Shown: positions 1 through 9,447, numbered from the stretch's first letter. The stretch is 64,000 nt of DNA from Collinsella sp. An268 (GCF_002159765.1 NZ_NFJH01000004.1:1-64000); one strand, 5' to 3'. Notes: generated by a model from the sequence alone, not told the origin. A program made the numbers and translations.

Positions 1-119
1 TCCTCCGTCGCATGTGGCGCGCGGCCACGGTTGGTGGTACGACCATTGTCGCCCGACCCACGGATCCGCGACAGGGGGAGGGCCCAATGTTCAGCTCATA
101 TCGTCTGCGCGCTCCCCTC

Positions 120-177
120 TTGACAGACAGCGCCATCCCTTATAGTTTGTATTCAAACAGTTTTATTACAAACTATA
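120..177 (+). promoter_or_regulatory. Promoter with palindromic operator in front of the MarR gene
   Basis: A perfect -35 hexamer TTGACA lies at 120-125. A TATAGT -10-like hexamer lies at 141-146, with a short 15-bp spacer. The -10 is embedded in an exact 11-bp inverted repeat, TATAGTTTGTA (141-151) and TACAAACTATA (167-177). A smaller dyad TTTG-N4-CAAA sits at 146-157. The Shine-Dalgarno AGGAGG follows at 181-186. An AT-rich palindrome over the -10 of a MarR gene is the classic layout for autorepression; that role is inferred. Confidence 0.7.
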
Positions 178-189
178 TAGAGGAGGACC

Positions 190-639
190 GTGCCCACCAT
201 CGACCCCTGGGAGCGCAACATCGACTGGCAGCTTATGATTGCGTTCGCCCATTCCAACCGCGCCATCACCCATCTCACCCGCGCGGCGGGCCTCACCCCC
301 GGCCAGCCGAAGATCCTGCAATACCTCACCACGCACAACGGCTGCACGCAAAAAGAGATCGGCGAGGGCTGCGCGCTCGACAAATCGACTATCGCGAGCC
401 TGCTCTCCCGCATGGAGGCAGACGGCCTGATCGTCCGCCGCGTCCGCACCGACAACCGTCGCGAGGCCTGCGTGCTCCTCACCGAGCGCGGGGCCGCTCT
501 CTCGCACACCGCCGCCGACAACGCGGCGCAGGTGGACGAGGTCGCGCTCGCGGGCCTCTCGCCCGAGGAGCGTGCGCAGCTCTCCGACCTCATGGCGCGC
601 GTCATTCGCAACCTCAAGGCGATGGGAGGTGCCGCGTAA
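190..639 (+). CDS. MarR family transcriptional regulator
   Basis: This is a 149-residue winged-helix regulator of the usual MarR length. The helix-turn-helix spans about residues 35-75 (PKILQYLTTHNGCTQKEIG, then DKSTIASLLSRMEADGLI). It is followed by the wing with the family D-R signature (RTDNRREA). The start is GTG at 190, chosen because AGGAGG lies 3 nt upstream and the fold begins directly after. The gene is followed 1 nt later by the YczE-type membrane protein, so the two are probably one operon. The dyad overlapping its own promoter suggests autoregulation. The ligand cannot be read from the sequence. Confidence 0.9.
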   Translation: MPTIDPWERNIDWQLMIAFAHSNRAITHLTRAAGLTPGQPKILQYLTTHNGCTQKEIGEGCALDKSTIASLLSRMEADGLIVRRVRTDNRREACVLLTERGAALSHTAADNAAQVDEVALAGLSPEERAQLSDLMARVIRNLKAMGGAA

Positions 640-640
640 C

Positions 641-1372
641 ATGACCGCCCGAAACGCATCGCGCCCCGCCGCCCGCTCGCGCCGCGAGGCCATCCGCCGC
701 GAGCACCTCGTCCAGCGCTACCTGTGGTTCGTGCTCGGCGTCAGTATCAACTCGTTCGCCATCGCGCTCATCGCCAAGTCGGACCTCGGCGTCGGCGCCA
801 TCTCGTGCGTGGCCTACGTCCTCGCCGAGGCGACCGGCCTCTCGTTCGGCGCCTTCACCTTTATCGTCAACATGCTCTTCATCGTGGCGCAGGTCGCGCT
901 GCTGCGGCGCGATTTTCGCCCGATCCAGTTTCTGCAGGTCGTCGTCAACATCGTGTTCAGCTCGCTCATCGATGTGAGCTCCGCGCTCTTGACGGCGCTT
1001 GCCCTCCCCAACGTCGCGGCGCAGGCGGCGGCGCTGCTCATCGGTTGCGCGCTTCTCGCCCTCGGCATCGCCATCGAGGTCGCGCCCAACGTCATCCTCG
1101 TGCCGGGCGAGGGCATCGTCCGCGCCATCAACGCCGTCACGCAGAAGCCCTTCGGCTCGTGCAAGGCCGCCTTCGACACCTCGCTCGTCGTCATCGCCCT
1201 CGCGCTCTCGCTTCTGCTGTTGGGGCGCGTCGCGGGCGTCGGTGTGGGCACCGTGGTCTCCGCCGTCATCGTGGGGCGCATCGTGAACGTGCTGAACCGC
1301 CACCTGCCCCTTCTCGCCCACATCGCGCACCTCACGCGCTCGGACGCAGGCGCGCCCGAGGAGGCGCTGTAA
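641..1372 (+). CDS. YczE/YyaS/YitT-type integral membrane protein
   Basis: A 243-residue polytopic membrane protein. It has a basic N-terminus (about 30 residues, Arg-rich) and five or six hydrophobic segments. The first segment carries the family hallmark, a helix followed by KSDLGVGAISCVAYVLAE, comparable to the 'AxLGxSPWD' region of YczE proteins. The start is ATG at 641, preceded by GGGAGGT at 624-630, rather than an upstream in-frame codon that would overlap the MarR gene. Members are often called uncharacterised transporters; the substrate is unknown. Placement behind a MarR regulator suggests drug- or metabolite-responsive expression, which is inference. Confidence 0.8.
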   Translation: MTARNASRPAARSRREAIRREHLVQRYLWFVLGVSINSFAIALIAKSDLGVGAISCVAYVLAEATGLSFGAFTFIVNMLFIVAQVALLRRDFRPIQFLQVVVNIVFSSLIDVSSALLTALALPNVAAQAAALLIGCALLALGIAIEVAPNVILVPGEGIVRAINAVTQKPFGSCKAAFDTSLVVIALALSLLLLGRVAGVGVGTVVSAVIVGRIVNVLNRHLPLLAHIAHLTRSDAGAPEEAL

Positions 1373-1749
1373 CTCGTGTGCAGGGGGCGGCGAGCCCATG
1401 CCGCCCTCATGCCACAACCCGTGCGCTGTAGTCGGCAGGCGCCCTCGTCACGCGGGGTACGGGCCCAGCGGCGTTCCGAAGCGCCATTCCCGAAGCGCCG
1501 TTCCCGTGTGCGAGAAAGCCACTTCCGCCCATCTCCAGACACGCAAAAGTGGCGCATCCGCACACGGGAACGAGGCGTCACCACACGAGCGGCACGGCCT
1601 CGCCGTCGACATAGCCCCCAGCCCTACGTCGAAAGGCGCTGGAACGCAGACAGGCGCTTACACCGGAGACGGCAGCCGTGCCCCGGAAAAATGCCGGGGC
1701 CCGGCTGCCGTCCCTCTATTGCCGTCTGGATGCGTGCTGGCAGACGCCG
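1373..1749. other. Non-coding gap with two long hairpins
   Basis: No convincing gene is seen. The gap separates the plus-strand YczE gene from the minus-strand glycosidase. It holds a long imperfect hairpin at 1499-1572: exact 14-bp arms CGTTCCCGTGTGCG and CGCACACGGGAACG, with inner 7-bp arms GCCACTT/AAGTGGC. A second stem-loop lies at 1668-1712 (19-bp arms with one mismatch, loop AAAAATG). The second may be a bidirectional terminator between convergent genes, but no U-tract follows on either strand. Confidence 0.5.
1668..1712. terminator. GC-rich stem-loop between convergent genes
   Basis: Arms of 19 nt (1668-1686 and 1694-1712) pair with a single mismatch around a 7-nt loop. The position between convergent stop codons fits a shared terminator. 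No T-run follows, so this could instead be a transcript-stabilising stem. Confidence 0.4.
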
Positions 1750-3243
<1,494 letters not shown>

Positions 3244-3411
3244 CTAGGTTGCAACAGACATATCCCAGTATGCCCGCGATCCGCGCGGGCGTTGCATGCG
3301 GTCGCGCAGTCGGAAACGTTTTTTGCACGGGGCGGGCAGAGGCGGAGGCGCTTTGACATGTTTTGACACCACGCGCGCGAGCGGGGTCGCAACGAGGACG
3401 CCTTGGGTGGC

Positions 3412-3951
3412 CTAGCCTTTGAGGCGGCTCTTTACATCGGTGGTGGAGATGCCGTCCGTACGGTCGAGATACACGACGTCGCACAGGTCGCGCAGGTCCT
3501 CGAAACGCGGGTCGCCCGACCAGTCGCTCCCCATGCAGACGACATCGACCCGATAGGTCTCCACATCGGAGCGCTTCTGCTCCCAGCAGCTCTCGGGGAT
3601 CACGAGGTCCACGTAGCGGATGGCTTCGAGCATCTCGCGGCGCACCTCATAGGGGTAGAAGCTCCGCTTGCCCTTGCTCGCGTTGAACTCGTCGGTGGAG
3701 AGCGCCACGATGAGGTAGTCGCCGAGAGCCGCCGCGCGCTGCAGCAGGCGGATGTGCCCGTAGTGCAGAAGGTCGAACGTGCCGTAGGTGAGGACGCGGC
3801 GCACGCCCACATGCGGGTGCGCTGCCGCAAAACCGGGCGTCTGCTCGATAAGGACGCGCGGCCCCTCGAGGGAAGCCCCCGCCGGTGCGAGTGCGGAGGC
3901 GGAGGCGCGCTCACCCCCGGCGATCGTCCCTGTTGTCATCAGCTCGGCCAT
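3412..3951 (-). CDS. tagD: Glycerol-3-phosphate cytidylyltransferase (TagD-like)
   Basis: Transfers CMP from CTP to glycerol 3-phosphate to give CDP-glycerol, the donor for teichoic-acid-like polymers. The nucleotidyltransferase core begins near residue 52: RVLTYGTFDLLHYGHIRLL holds the HxGH motif, and RTDGISTT near the C-terminus is the family signature. The core matches the roughly 130-residue TagD. About 48 Ala/Gly/Pro-rich residues precede it. The start ATG at 3951 is supported by a ribosome site (AGGA) in the 9-nt gap after the upstream stop, although a GTG near the core is possible. It is co-directional with the CDP-glycerol transferase and very probably in one operon. Confidence 0.88.
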   Translation of the reverse strand: MAELMTTGTIAGGERASASALAPAGASLEGPRVLIEQTPGFAAAHPHVGVRRVLTYGTFDLLHYGHIRLLQRAAALGDYLIVALSTDEFNASKGKRSFYPYEVRREMLEAIRYVDLVIPESCWEQKRSDVETYRVDVVCMGSDWSGDPRFEDLRDLCDVVYLDRTDGISTTDVKSRLKG

Positions 3952-3960
3952 GGCGGTCCT

Positions 3961-5154
3961 CTATTTCTCGATGTAGGTACGGATGACCGCGACGATGGCG
4001 TCGACGGCGCAGTAGGTCGGGTCGGGCTCGATGCCGTAGGAGCGCGCGAACGCCGTGGCACCCGCCGCGTCGTACGAGCCCGTCCGGATATCGTCCGCGA
4101 TGCGAGCCGCAAGATCGGCCGCGTCTGCGGTCGAGATTGTCGGCGCATCGGTCAGCGGGTCGACGTTAAGGCCGGGCGAAATGCGGTACTCCTCGATATC
4201 CGGCACGTAGAAGTAGGTCTTCTTGGAGGCGAGCAGGGCCTCGAAAGCCACGGCAGAGTAGTCGGTCACCACGTAGTCCGCCACGGCGAGTGCGTCGATG
4301 GTTGCCGTGTCGTGCACCACGAGCACGCGGTCGGTGAGCGCGCGGCCCTCGAGGTGCTCCACGTCGAGCGGATGGGCCGATACGGCGAGCACGGCGGAGG
4401 CGGGCAGCGCCGCATCGAGCGCGCACACGGCGTCGGCCAGCCAGGCGGCGTTGGCGTTGTTCTTGCGAAACGTCGGCGCGTAGAGCACCACGGGGCGCTC
4501 CGCGGCGCCGGCGCGCTCCCCCGCCGGGGCCGCATCGGCTGCCGGCGCCGGCAGAGCCGCGATTCTCGCTGCCAGGTGCGCGCTCCGAGCAGCGCGCTCG
4601 TCGGCGTACTGGGCGCGCAGGAGGTAGTCGCAGCGCGGCAGACCGATGGCGCGAAAGGCGTCCTCGCCGTAGCCGAACGCCTCGGCAAATGCCGGGACCG
4701 CCCCCGTGAAGCCCGCCACGATGCAGTCGTAGCCCGCGTGCATGGAGAAGGCGCGCGCCGCCTCGGGCGAGCGGCCCGCGGCGGTGTGGAGCGACTGGAA
4801 GCCGAACTTCTTGACGGCGCCGAGCGCATGCCAGAGCTGGATGCACGAGCTGCGCCGCGGCCCCTTAGGGATGGAAACGGCCGGCACATAGCCGTCGACC
4901 AGGCAGATCGTTGCCGTGGCGACGTGCCAGAGCTGCTTGAGCATGAGCGTTACGGTCATCTCGCCGCCGTGCGCGACGCAGCACCATACGATCTGGTAGC
5001 CGGGGACCGCCTTGGCGAGCGCCGGCTCGAGCAGCTCGAAATCGAAGGGCCGCGCCGACTGGCGCGAGAGCAGCGCGATCTTCTTGCGCTGGGGGAAGAG
5101 CGCAAACAGACGGTAGATGCCCGAGATGACGAACGCCGCGAGCTTCATGACCAT
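3961..5154 (-). CDS. CDP-glycerol glycerophosphotransferase (TagB/TagF family)
   Basis: A 397-residue transferase expected to add glycerol phosphate from CDP-glycerol to a membrane-linked acceptor at the inner face of the membrane. Family markers are CIQLWHALGAVKKFG (around residue 105), LYAPTFRKN in the second Rossmann half, and VVTDYSAVAFEALLASKK near residue 295. A hydrophobic/amphipathic N-terminus (KLAAFVISGIYRLFALF) fits peripheral membrane attachment. The next gene on the strand makes CDP-glycerol, so the pair supplies and uses the same donor. Whether the product is a teichoic acid, a glycan decoration or a capsule cannot be decided from two genes. Confidence 0.88.
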   Translation of the reverse strand: MVMKLAAFVISGIYRLFALFPQRKKIALLSRQSARPFDFELLEPALAKAVPGYQIVWCCVAHGGEMTVTLMLKQLWHVATATICLVDGYVPAVSIPKGPRRSSCIQLWHALGAVKKFGFQSLHTAAGRSPEAARAFSMHAGYDCIVAGFTGAVPAFAEAFGYGEDAFRAIGLPRCDYLLRAQYADERAARSAHLAARIAALPAPAADAAPAGERAGAAERPVVLYAPTFRKNNANAAWLADAVCALDAALPASAVLAVSAHPLDVEHLEGRALTDRVLVVHDTATIDALAVADYVVTDYSAVAFEALLASKKTYFYVPDIEEYRISPGLNVDPLTDAPTISTADAADLAARIADDIRTGSYDAAGATAFARSYGIEPDPTYCAVDAIVAVIRTYIEK

Positions 5155-5465
5155 GGCCTTTTGCCTCCGTCCCCTTCTTCACACGCGGTTCGACGCGCCG
5201 GGGCGCGTCGATACCTGCAAACGAGCCTATGATACGCGCAATTGGAGGGCGCGGGCGCCGCAGGGCGCTATCTCCCGCAGAAAGGCAAATCCACGAGATG
5301 AAGGCGCGACGGCAACGCGACCTGCGACGGACAGCGCGCCGGCCCGTCCCCTGCCGGGAAGAGGGGCCGGCAGCGGAGCCGCGCCCCAAGGGGCCGCAAC
5401 CTGAAACCAGGGCGCCCCGTCCGCAGCGGCACATCTCACCCTCCCGCACAGGGGAACGGGGGGTC
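5155..5465. other. Non-coding gap upstream of the CDP-glycerol genes
   Basis: No gene is supported here. The segment is GC-rich and contains an inverted repeat, GCCGGCCC and GGGGCCGGC (about 5340-5372). At 5444-5466 it also has a 23-bp stretch matching 20 of 23 bases with 1558-1580. It runs into the MITE-like element that begins at 5466. The promoter for the minus-strand tagF/tagD pair must lie in or beyond this segment; none is obvious. Confidence 0.4.
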
Positions 5466-5602
5466 ATTCATTCTAGTGTCTAGTTTAGCGCCCCCTCCCA
5501 AAGTACACCGGATGCGGTGCGTTAAGAAAAGCGCAGGTAGGAAGGTCGCATGATTTCTCGGCTACTCGCCCTACCCTCCTCAAACTAGGCACTAGAATTA
5601 AT
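5466..5602. repeat. MITE-like element with 21-bp terminal inverted repeats
   Basis: The ends (5466-5486 and 5582-5602) are inverted copies of each other with 19 of 21 bases matching; the inner 17 bp differ at one position. The core word is ATTCTAGTGTCTAGTTT. The 95-bp interior is GC-rich with a small CACCG/CGGTG hairpin at about 5506-5519 and no reading frame. Size and termini fit a miniature inverted-repeat element or a structured RNA. No clear target-site duplication is visible. Confidence 0.5.
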
Positions 5603-5605
5603 AAC

Positions 5606-5623
5606 CCCCTCTCTGGGGAGGGG
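5606..5623 (-). terminator. Possible terminator of the M20 peptidase gene
   Basis: Reading the minus strand, a 6-bp stem CCCCTC/GAGGGG with a 6-nt loop is followed by GTTATTAATT. It lies about 40 nt beyond the stop codon at 5665. The stem is short and the U-tract interrupted, so confidence is limited. Confidence 0.4.
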
Positions 5624-5664
5624 ATCGCCTCTCCAATCGCTTCTCCATCCATGGCCGGCGAGCT

Positions 5665-6834
5665 CTATGCCGTCTGGAGAAGGCGCTGGTAAACGGCGAC
5701 GCCGGCGAGCAGCACCGACTCGTCGAACGTGAACGTGTCCGCATGGAGCGGGATGCCCGTGCCCGTACCGAGAAGCAGGAACACCCCCGGGAGATGGCGC
5801 TGGTAAAACGCGAAGTCCTCAGCGATGAGCAACGGCTCGGGAACACGCCCGAGATCGGGTAGGGCGCGCGCGACCTGCGCGTACAGCGCCTCATCGTTGA
5901 CGACGGGCGGATACCCCTCCGAAAACGTCAGGTCGAAGGTCACGCCCTCCTCTTCCGCCGCCGTCTGGGCGAGGGCGCGCAGCTCGGCGCGCGCCCGGTC
6001 GAACATCGCATCGGAGAACACGCGCAGGCTCCCCTCGACCCGCGCCTCGGCCGCCACGGCGTTGCGCACCGTCCCCGCCTCGAGGCGCCCGAAACGCACC
6101 GTCATGGGCTCGTCCTGCGCGAGCCGGTTGGCAAGCCACTTGGACCCCACCACGAAGCGCGCCGCCGCGCCGAGCGCGTCGCGCCCCTCGCGCCATTTCG
6201 CGATGTGGCTGGATACCCCGTGGAACGCGAGCGTGGTCTCGCTCGAGCGCGCGAGGAGCGCGCCGGGGCGGGATGCGACCGTGCCGGTGGGCAGATCGGG
6301 CCAGAGGTGGAAGCCGAAGATGCGCTCGGTCGCCGTGCGCTCGAAGACGCCGCTCTCGCACACGCGCTTGGCGCCGCCCGTCGTCTCCTCCGCGGGCTGG
6401 AAGATAAAGAGGACGTTTCTGGGCAGGCAATCGGACGGGCAGCCGGGCTCCGCGCCGGCGACGACGCGGTCGACCCACGTCGCCGCCGCGAGCGCCATGG
6501 CCATGTGGCCGTCGTGCCCGCAGGCGTGCATGCAGCCCGCATGGGTGCTCGCAAACGGCAGGCCGGTCGCCTCGGTGACGGGCAGTGCGTCCATGTCCGC
6601 GCGGATGGCCACCGTCGTCGCGCGCCCCAGGTCGAAGTATGCGGCGACGGCGCTCGGGCAGGGCTCGGTGACCGTGCACGAGAGCGCGCCGAGCACGCCC
6701 TTTATATAGGAGATGGTCCGGGGCAGGTCGTCGTCCAGCTCGGGGATGCGGTGAAGGTCGCGCCGGTAGCGCGTGACCTCGTCTAGGGCGCCCTGCGGGA
6801 ATGAGGGCGGCAGGAACACGGGTTTCGGGGACAT
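5665..6834 (-). CDS. M20D amidohydrolase, candidate N-acetyl-diaminopimelate deacetylase
   Basis: A 389-residue dinuclear metallohydrolase of the M20D group (hippurate, N-acyl amino acid and N-acetyl-diaminopimelate deacylases). It has the metal-binding HACGHDGH (103-110), the FQPAEET motif holding the catalytic Glu, and YRRDLHRIPE near the N-terminus. ATG at 6834 is chosen because AAGGAG lies just upstream; a longer frame reaches into the lysine riboswitch and is not credible. The gene is divergent from lysA-dapA-dapB-dapH, and dapH belongs to the acetylase pathway. A role as the N-acetyl-LL-diaminopimelate deacetylase (YkuR-like) is therefore attractive but inferred. A general N-acyl amino acid hydrolase is the alternative. 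Confidence 0.85.
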   Translation of the reverse strand: MSPKPVFLPPSFPQGALDEVTRYRRDLHRIPELDDDLPRTISYIKGVLGALSCTVTEPCPSAVAAYFDLGRATTVAIRADMDALPVTEATGLPFASTHAGCMHACGHDGHMAMALAAATWVDRVVAGAEPGCPSDCLPRNVLFIFQPAEETTGGAKRVCESGVFERTATERIFGFHLWPDLPTGTVASRPGALLARSSETTLAFHGVSSHIAKWREGRDALGAAARFVVGSKWLANRLAQDEPMTVRFGRLEAGTVRNAVAAEARVEGSLRVFSDAMFDRARAELRALAQTAAEEEGVTFDLTFSEGYPPVVNDEALYAQVARALPDLGRVPEPLLIAEDFAFYQRHLPGVFLLLGTGTGIPLHADTFTFDESVLLAGVAVYQRLLQTA

Positions 6835-6966
6835 GGGGCTCTCCTTGGATACGGGCACGGGGCAGTCGTGCCGCTCAAACGGAACATGAGGCTCTACGGT
6901 CCTCCATTGTACGGCGTCGGACGGGGAAATCCTGCGGAAACATGCCGGTGCGGACGCGCCTGCCGC

Positions 6967-6996
6967 TTGAGTGCGCGCGACACGGTGTGCTACAGT
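6967..6996 (+). promoter_or_regulatory. Promoter of the lysine operon
   Basis: A -35-like TTGAGT (6967-6972) is followed after 18 bp by TACAGT (6991-6996). A TG immediately precedes the -10 (extended -10: TGCTACAGT). The predicted start of transcription falls at about 7002-7004, exactly where the riboswitch P1 stem begins. Confidence 0.65.
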
Positions 6997-7003
6997 GGCT
7001 AAA

Positions 7004-7164
7004 CTCGATAGAGGAGCGGGCGAGATGAATCGCGGGCGAGCCGGCAGGCAGCGACCCCGCGGCGAGGCGACCCCGCCGAACTCGGGCGCCCGGGCGCGGG
7101 CACCGGGTGGGCCCGCGGGGAACACCCGCGGGACTGTCTGCCATCTGCAGGAGCGCTACTCGAG
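7004..7164 (+). promoter_or_regulatory. Lysine riboswitch (L-box)
   Basis: The 5' word GATAGAGGAGCG, the core words CCGCCGAA and GGGACTGTC, and the 3' word GGAGCGCTACTC occur in the order and spacing of known L-box aptamers. P1 is formed by CTCGATAG (7004-7011) with CTACTCGAG (7156-7164). The lysA Shine-Dalgarno AAGGAG (7165-7170) begins on the next base, so no room exists for an intrinsic terminator and control is probably at translation initiation. It should turn the lysA-dapABH operon down when lysine is plentiful. Confidence 0.9.
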
Positions 7165-7175
7165 AAGGAGCTCGC

Positions 7176-8552
7176 ATGTCTGAGTGCGCCAACGACGCGG
7201 CCACCGCCGCCTATACGGCCAAGCAGCCGTTTGTGTCCAAAGACCAACTCGTCGCCCTGGCCGAGCGCTACCCCACCCCCTTCCACCTGTACGACGAGGC
7301 GGGCATCCGCGCCAACGTCGAGGCGATCCACGAGGCCTTCAGCTGGAACCCGGGCTTTAAGGAGTACTTCGCGGTCAAGGCGAACCCCAACCCCACCCTC
7401 ATCAAAATCCTCACCGGCCTCGGCTGCGGGCTCGACTGCTCGAGCGCAACCGAGCTCATGATCGCCGAGGGCGTGGGCGTGACGGGTCCGGGAATCATGT
7501 TCTCCTCCAACGACACCCCCGCCGCCGACTTTCGCCTCGCACGCGAGCTCGGCGCCATCGTCAACTTCGACGACATCTCGCATATCCCGTTTTTCGAGGA
7601 GGTCGCGGGGCCCGTCCCCCAGACTGTGAGCTGCCGCTTCAACCCGGGCGGTCTCTTCCGCCTCGCCAACGGCATCATGGACAACCCGGGCGACTCCAAG
7701 TACGGCATGACCGAGGAGCAGCTCTTCGAGGCGTTCCGGATGCTCAGGGCACGCGGCGCCGAGCACTTCGGCATCCACGCGTTTCTTGCCTCCAACACGG
7801 TCACGAACGACTACTACCCCGCGCTCGCGCGCATTCTCTTCGACCTCGCGGTGCGCCTCGAGCGCGAGACGGGGGCGCACGTCGCCTTCGTCAACCTCTC
7901 GGGCGGGGTGGGCATCCCCTACGAGCCCGGCCAGGCGGGCAACGACATCCGCGTGATCGGCGCGGGCGTGCGCCGGGCGTACGAGGACATCCTCGTGCCG
8001 GCGGGCATGGGCGATGTCGCCATCTTCACCGAGATGGGCCGCTTTGTGACGGGACCGTACGGCTGCCTCGTCACGCGCGTGCTGCACGAGAAGCGCATCT
8101 ACAAGGACTACCTCGGCGTCGACGCCTGCGCGGCCGACCTCATGCGTCCCGCCATGTACGGCGCCTACCACCATGTGACTGTGGTGGGCCAAGCGGGCGG
8201 GCCGGACAAGACCCACGCGCCCGCGACGCGCGTCTACGACGTGACGGGCGGCCTATGCGAGAACAACGACAAGTTCGCCATCGACCGGCACCTGCCCGAG
8301 GCAGCGATCGGCGACCTCATCGTCATCCACGACACCGGCGCCCACGGCCACTCCATGGGCTACAACTACAACGCGCGCCTGCGCTCGGCCGAGGTTCTCC
8401 TCCACACCGATGGCACGAGCGAACTCATACGTCGGGCGGAGACGCCGCTCGACTACCTCGCAACCCTGGACGCGACCGCAGACGGCCGCGCCGTGATCGC
8501 CTGCGCCGCGCGGCACCGCACCATGGGCGCGCCGACAGACGGAAAGGAGTAA
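7176..8552 (+). CDS. lysA: Diaminopimelate decarboxylase
   Basis: Last step of lysine synthesis: PLP-dependent decarboxylation of meso-diaminopimelate. The 458 residues form an alanine-racemase-like barrel, with the PLP lysine in FAVKANPNP (near residue 67), plus a C-terminal beta domain. GGLCENNDKFA holds the active-site Cys-Glu segment contributed across the dimer, and NLSGGVGIPY is a glycine-rich phosphate-binding loop. ATG at 7176 lies 5 nt after AAGGAG at the end of the riboswitch; an upstream in-frame ATG would sit inside the aptamer. It is the first gene of the lysA-dapA-dapB-dapH operon. Confidence 0.93.
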   Translation: MSECANDAATAAYTAKQPFVSKDQLVALAERYPTPFHLYDEAGIRANVEAIHEAFSWNPGFKEYFAVKANPNPTLIKILTGLGCGLDCSSATELMIAEGVGVTGPGIMFSSNDTPAADFRLARELGAIVNFDDISHIPFFEEVAGPVPQTVSCRFNPGGLFRLANGIMDNPGDSKYGMTEEQLFEAFRMLRARGAEHFGIHAFLASNTVTNDYYPALARILFDLAVRLERETGAHVAFVNLSGGVGIPYEPGQAGNDIRVIGAGVRRAYEDILVPAGMGDVAIFTEMGRFVTGPYGCLVTRVLHEKRIYKDYLGVDACAADLMRPAMYGAYHHVTVVGQAGGPDKTHAPATRVYDVTGGLCENNDKFAIDRHLPEAAIGDLIVIHDTGAHGHSMGYNYNARLRSAEVLLHTDGTSELIRRAETPLDYLATLDATADGRAVIACAARHRTMGAPTDGKE

Positions 8553-8556
8553 CCCT

Positions 8557-9447
8557 ATGGACATCCGCAACCTGGAGGGCTCGATCGTCGCGCTCGTGAC
8601 GCCGTTCACCGCCGACGGCGACGTCGACTTCGAGGCGCTCGGCCGCTTGGTGGACTTCCACCTCGAAGCCGGCACCGACGCCATCCTCACCCTCGGCACC
8701 ACGGGCGAGAGCTCGACGATGACCGACGCGGAGGACGACGCCGTCTGCGCCTTTGTGGTGGAGCGCGTGAGCGGCCGCATACCCGTCATCGCGGGCTCGG
8801 GCTCCAACTCCACCCAGACGATGCTCGCGAAGTCGCTCTCCTACCAGCGACTCGGCGCCGACGGCCTCCTCATCATCACGCCCTACTACAACAAGGCCAA
8901 CGAGGAGGGCATCTACCGCCACCTCGCCACGGTGGCCGACGCCGTCGACGTGCCGTGCATCCTCTACAACATCCCCGGGCGCACGGGCTGCTCCATCAGC
9001 GTGAGAAACGTCGAGCGCCTGGCCGCGCACGAGAACGTCATGGCCATCAAGGAGGCCTCGGGCTCCATCGCCTACGCGGCGGACATCGCCCACACCCTCG
9101 GTCCCGACTTCAAGATGTTCTCGGGCAACGACGACATGGTCGTGCCGCTCATGAGCCTCGGCGCCTCGGGCGTCATCTCGGTCTGGGCGAACGTCCAGCC
9201 CGCGCTCGTGCACGACATGGTGCGCGCCTTTGCGGACGGCGACGTCGCGCGCGCCCGCGCCATCCAGATCGCGGGCCTGCCGCTCGTGCACGCGCTCTTT
9301 AGCGAAGTGAACCCCATCCCCGTCAAGGAGGCTCTGGCGCAGATGGGTATGATAGGACGCAACTACCGCCTGCCGCTCTGCCCCATGGCCGAGGGCACGC
9401 GCGCCCAGCTGGTCGAGGCCATGAAGGGAGCTGGCATCCTTGCATAA
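8557..9447 (+). CDS. dapA: 4-hydroxy-tetrahydrodipicolinate synthase
   Basis: Condenses pyruvate with aspartate semialdehyde, the committed step to diaminopimelate and lysine. The 296 residues are the standard length. The GTTGESSTM loop, ILYNIPGRTG with the catalytic Tyr, and MAIKEASGS with the Schiff-base Lys are all present. The start ATG is preceded by AAGGAG, 4 nt after the lysA stop. The end overlaps dapB by 8 nt, giving translational coupling. The operon leader (lysine riboswitch) should control it together with lysA. Confidence 0.95.
   Translation: MDIRNLEGSIVALVTPFTADGDVDFEALGRLVDFHLEAGTDAILTLGTTGESSTMTDAEDDAVCAFVVERVSGRIPVIAGSGSNSTQTMLAKSLSYQRLGADGLLIITPYYNKANEEGIYRHLATVADAVDVPCILYNIPGRTGCSISVRNVERLAAHENVMAIKEASGSIAYAADIAHTLGPDFKMFSGNDDMVVPLMSLGASGVISVWANVQPALVHDMVRAFADGDVARARAIQIAGLPLVHALFSEVNPIPVKEALAQMGMIGRNYRLPLCPMAEGTRAQLVEAMKGAGILA

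Noticed and set aside
3351-3367. Two TTGACA-like hexamers on the plus strand
   Set aside because: No plus-strand gene follows and no -10 at a suitable distance was found.
3403-5232. A 609-codon plus-strand frame opposite tagD/tagF
   Set aside because: Antisense shadow; the minus-strand proteins match known families in full.
6835-7125. N-terminal extension of the M20D amidohydrolase frame
   Set aside because: It runs through the lysine riboswitch and promoter, has no ribosome site, and the protein family begins at the ATG at 6834.
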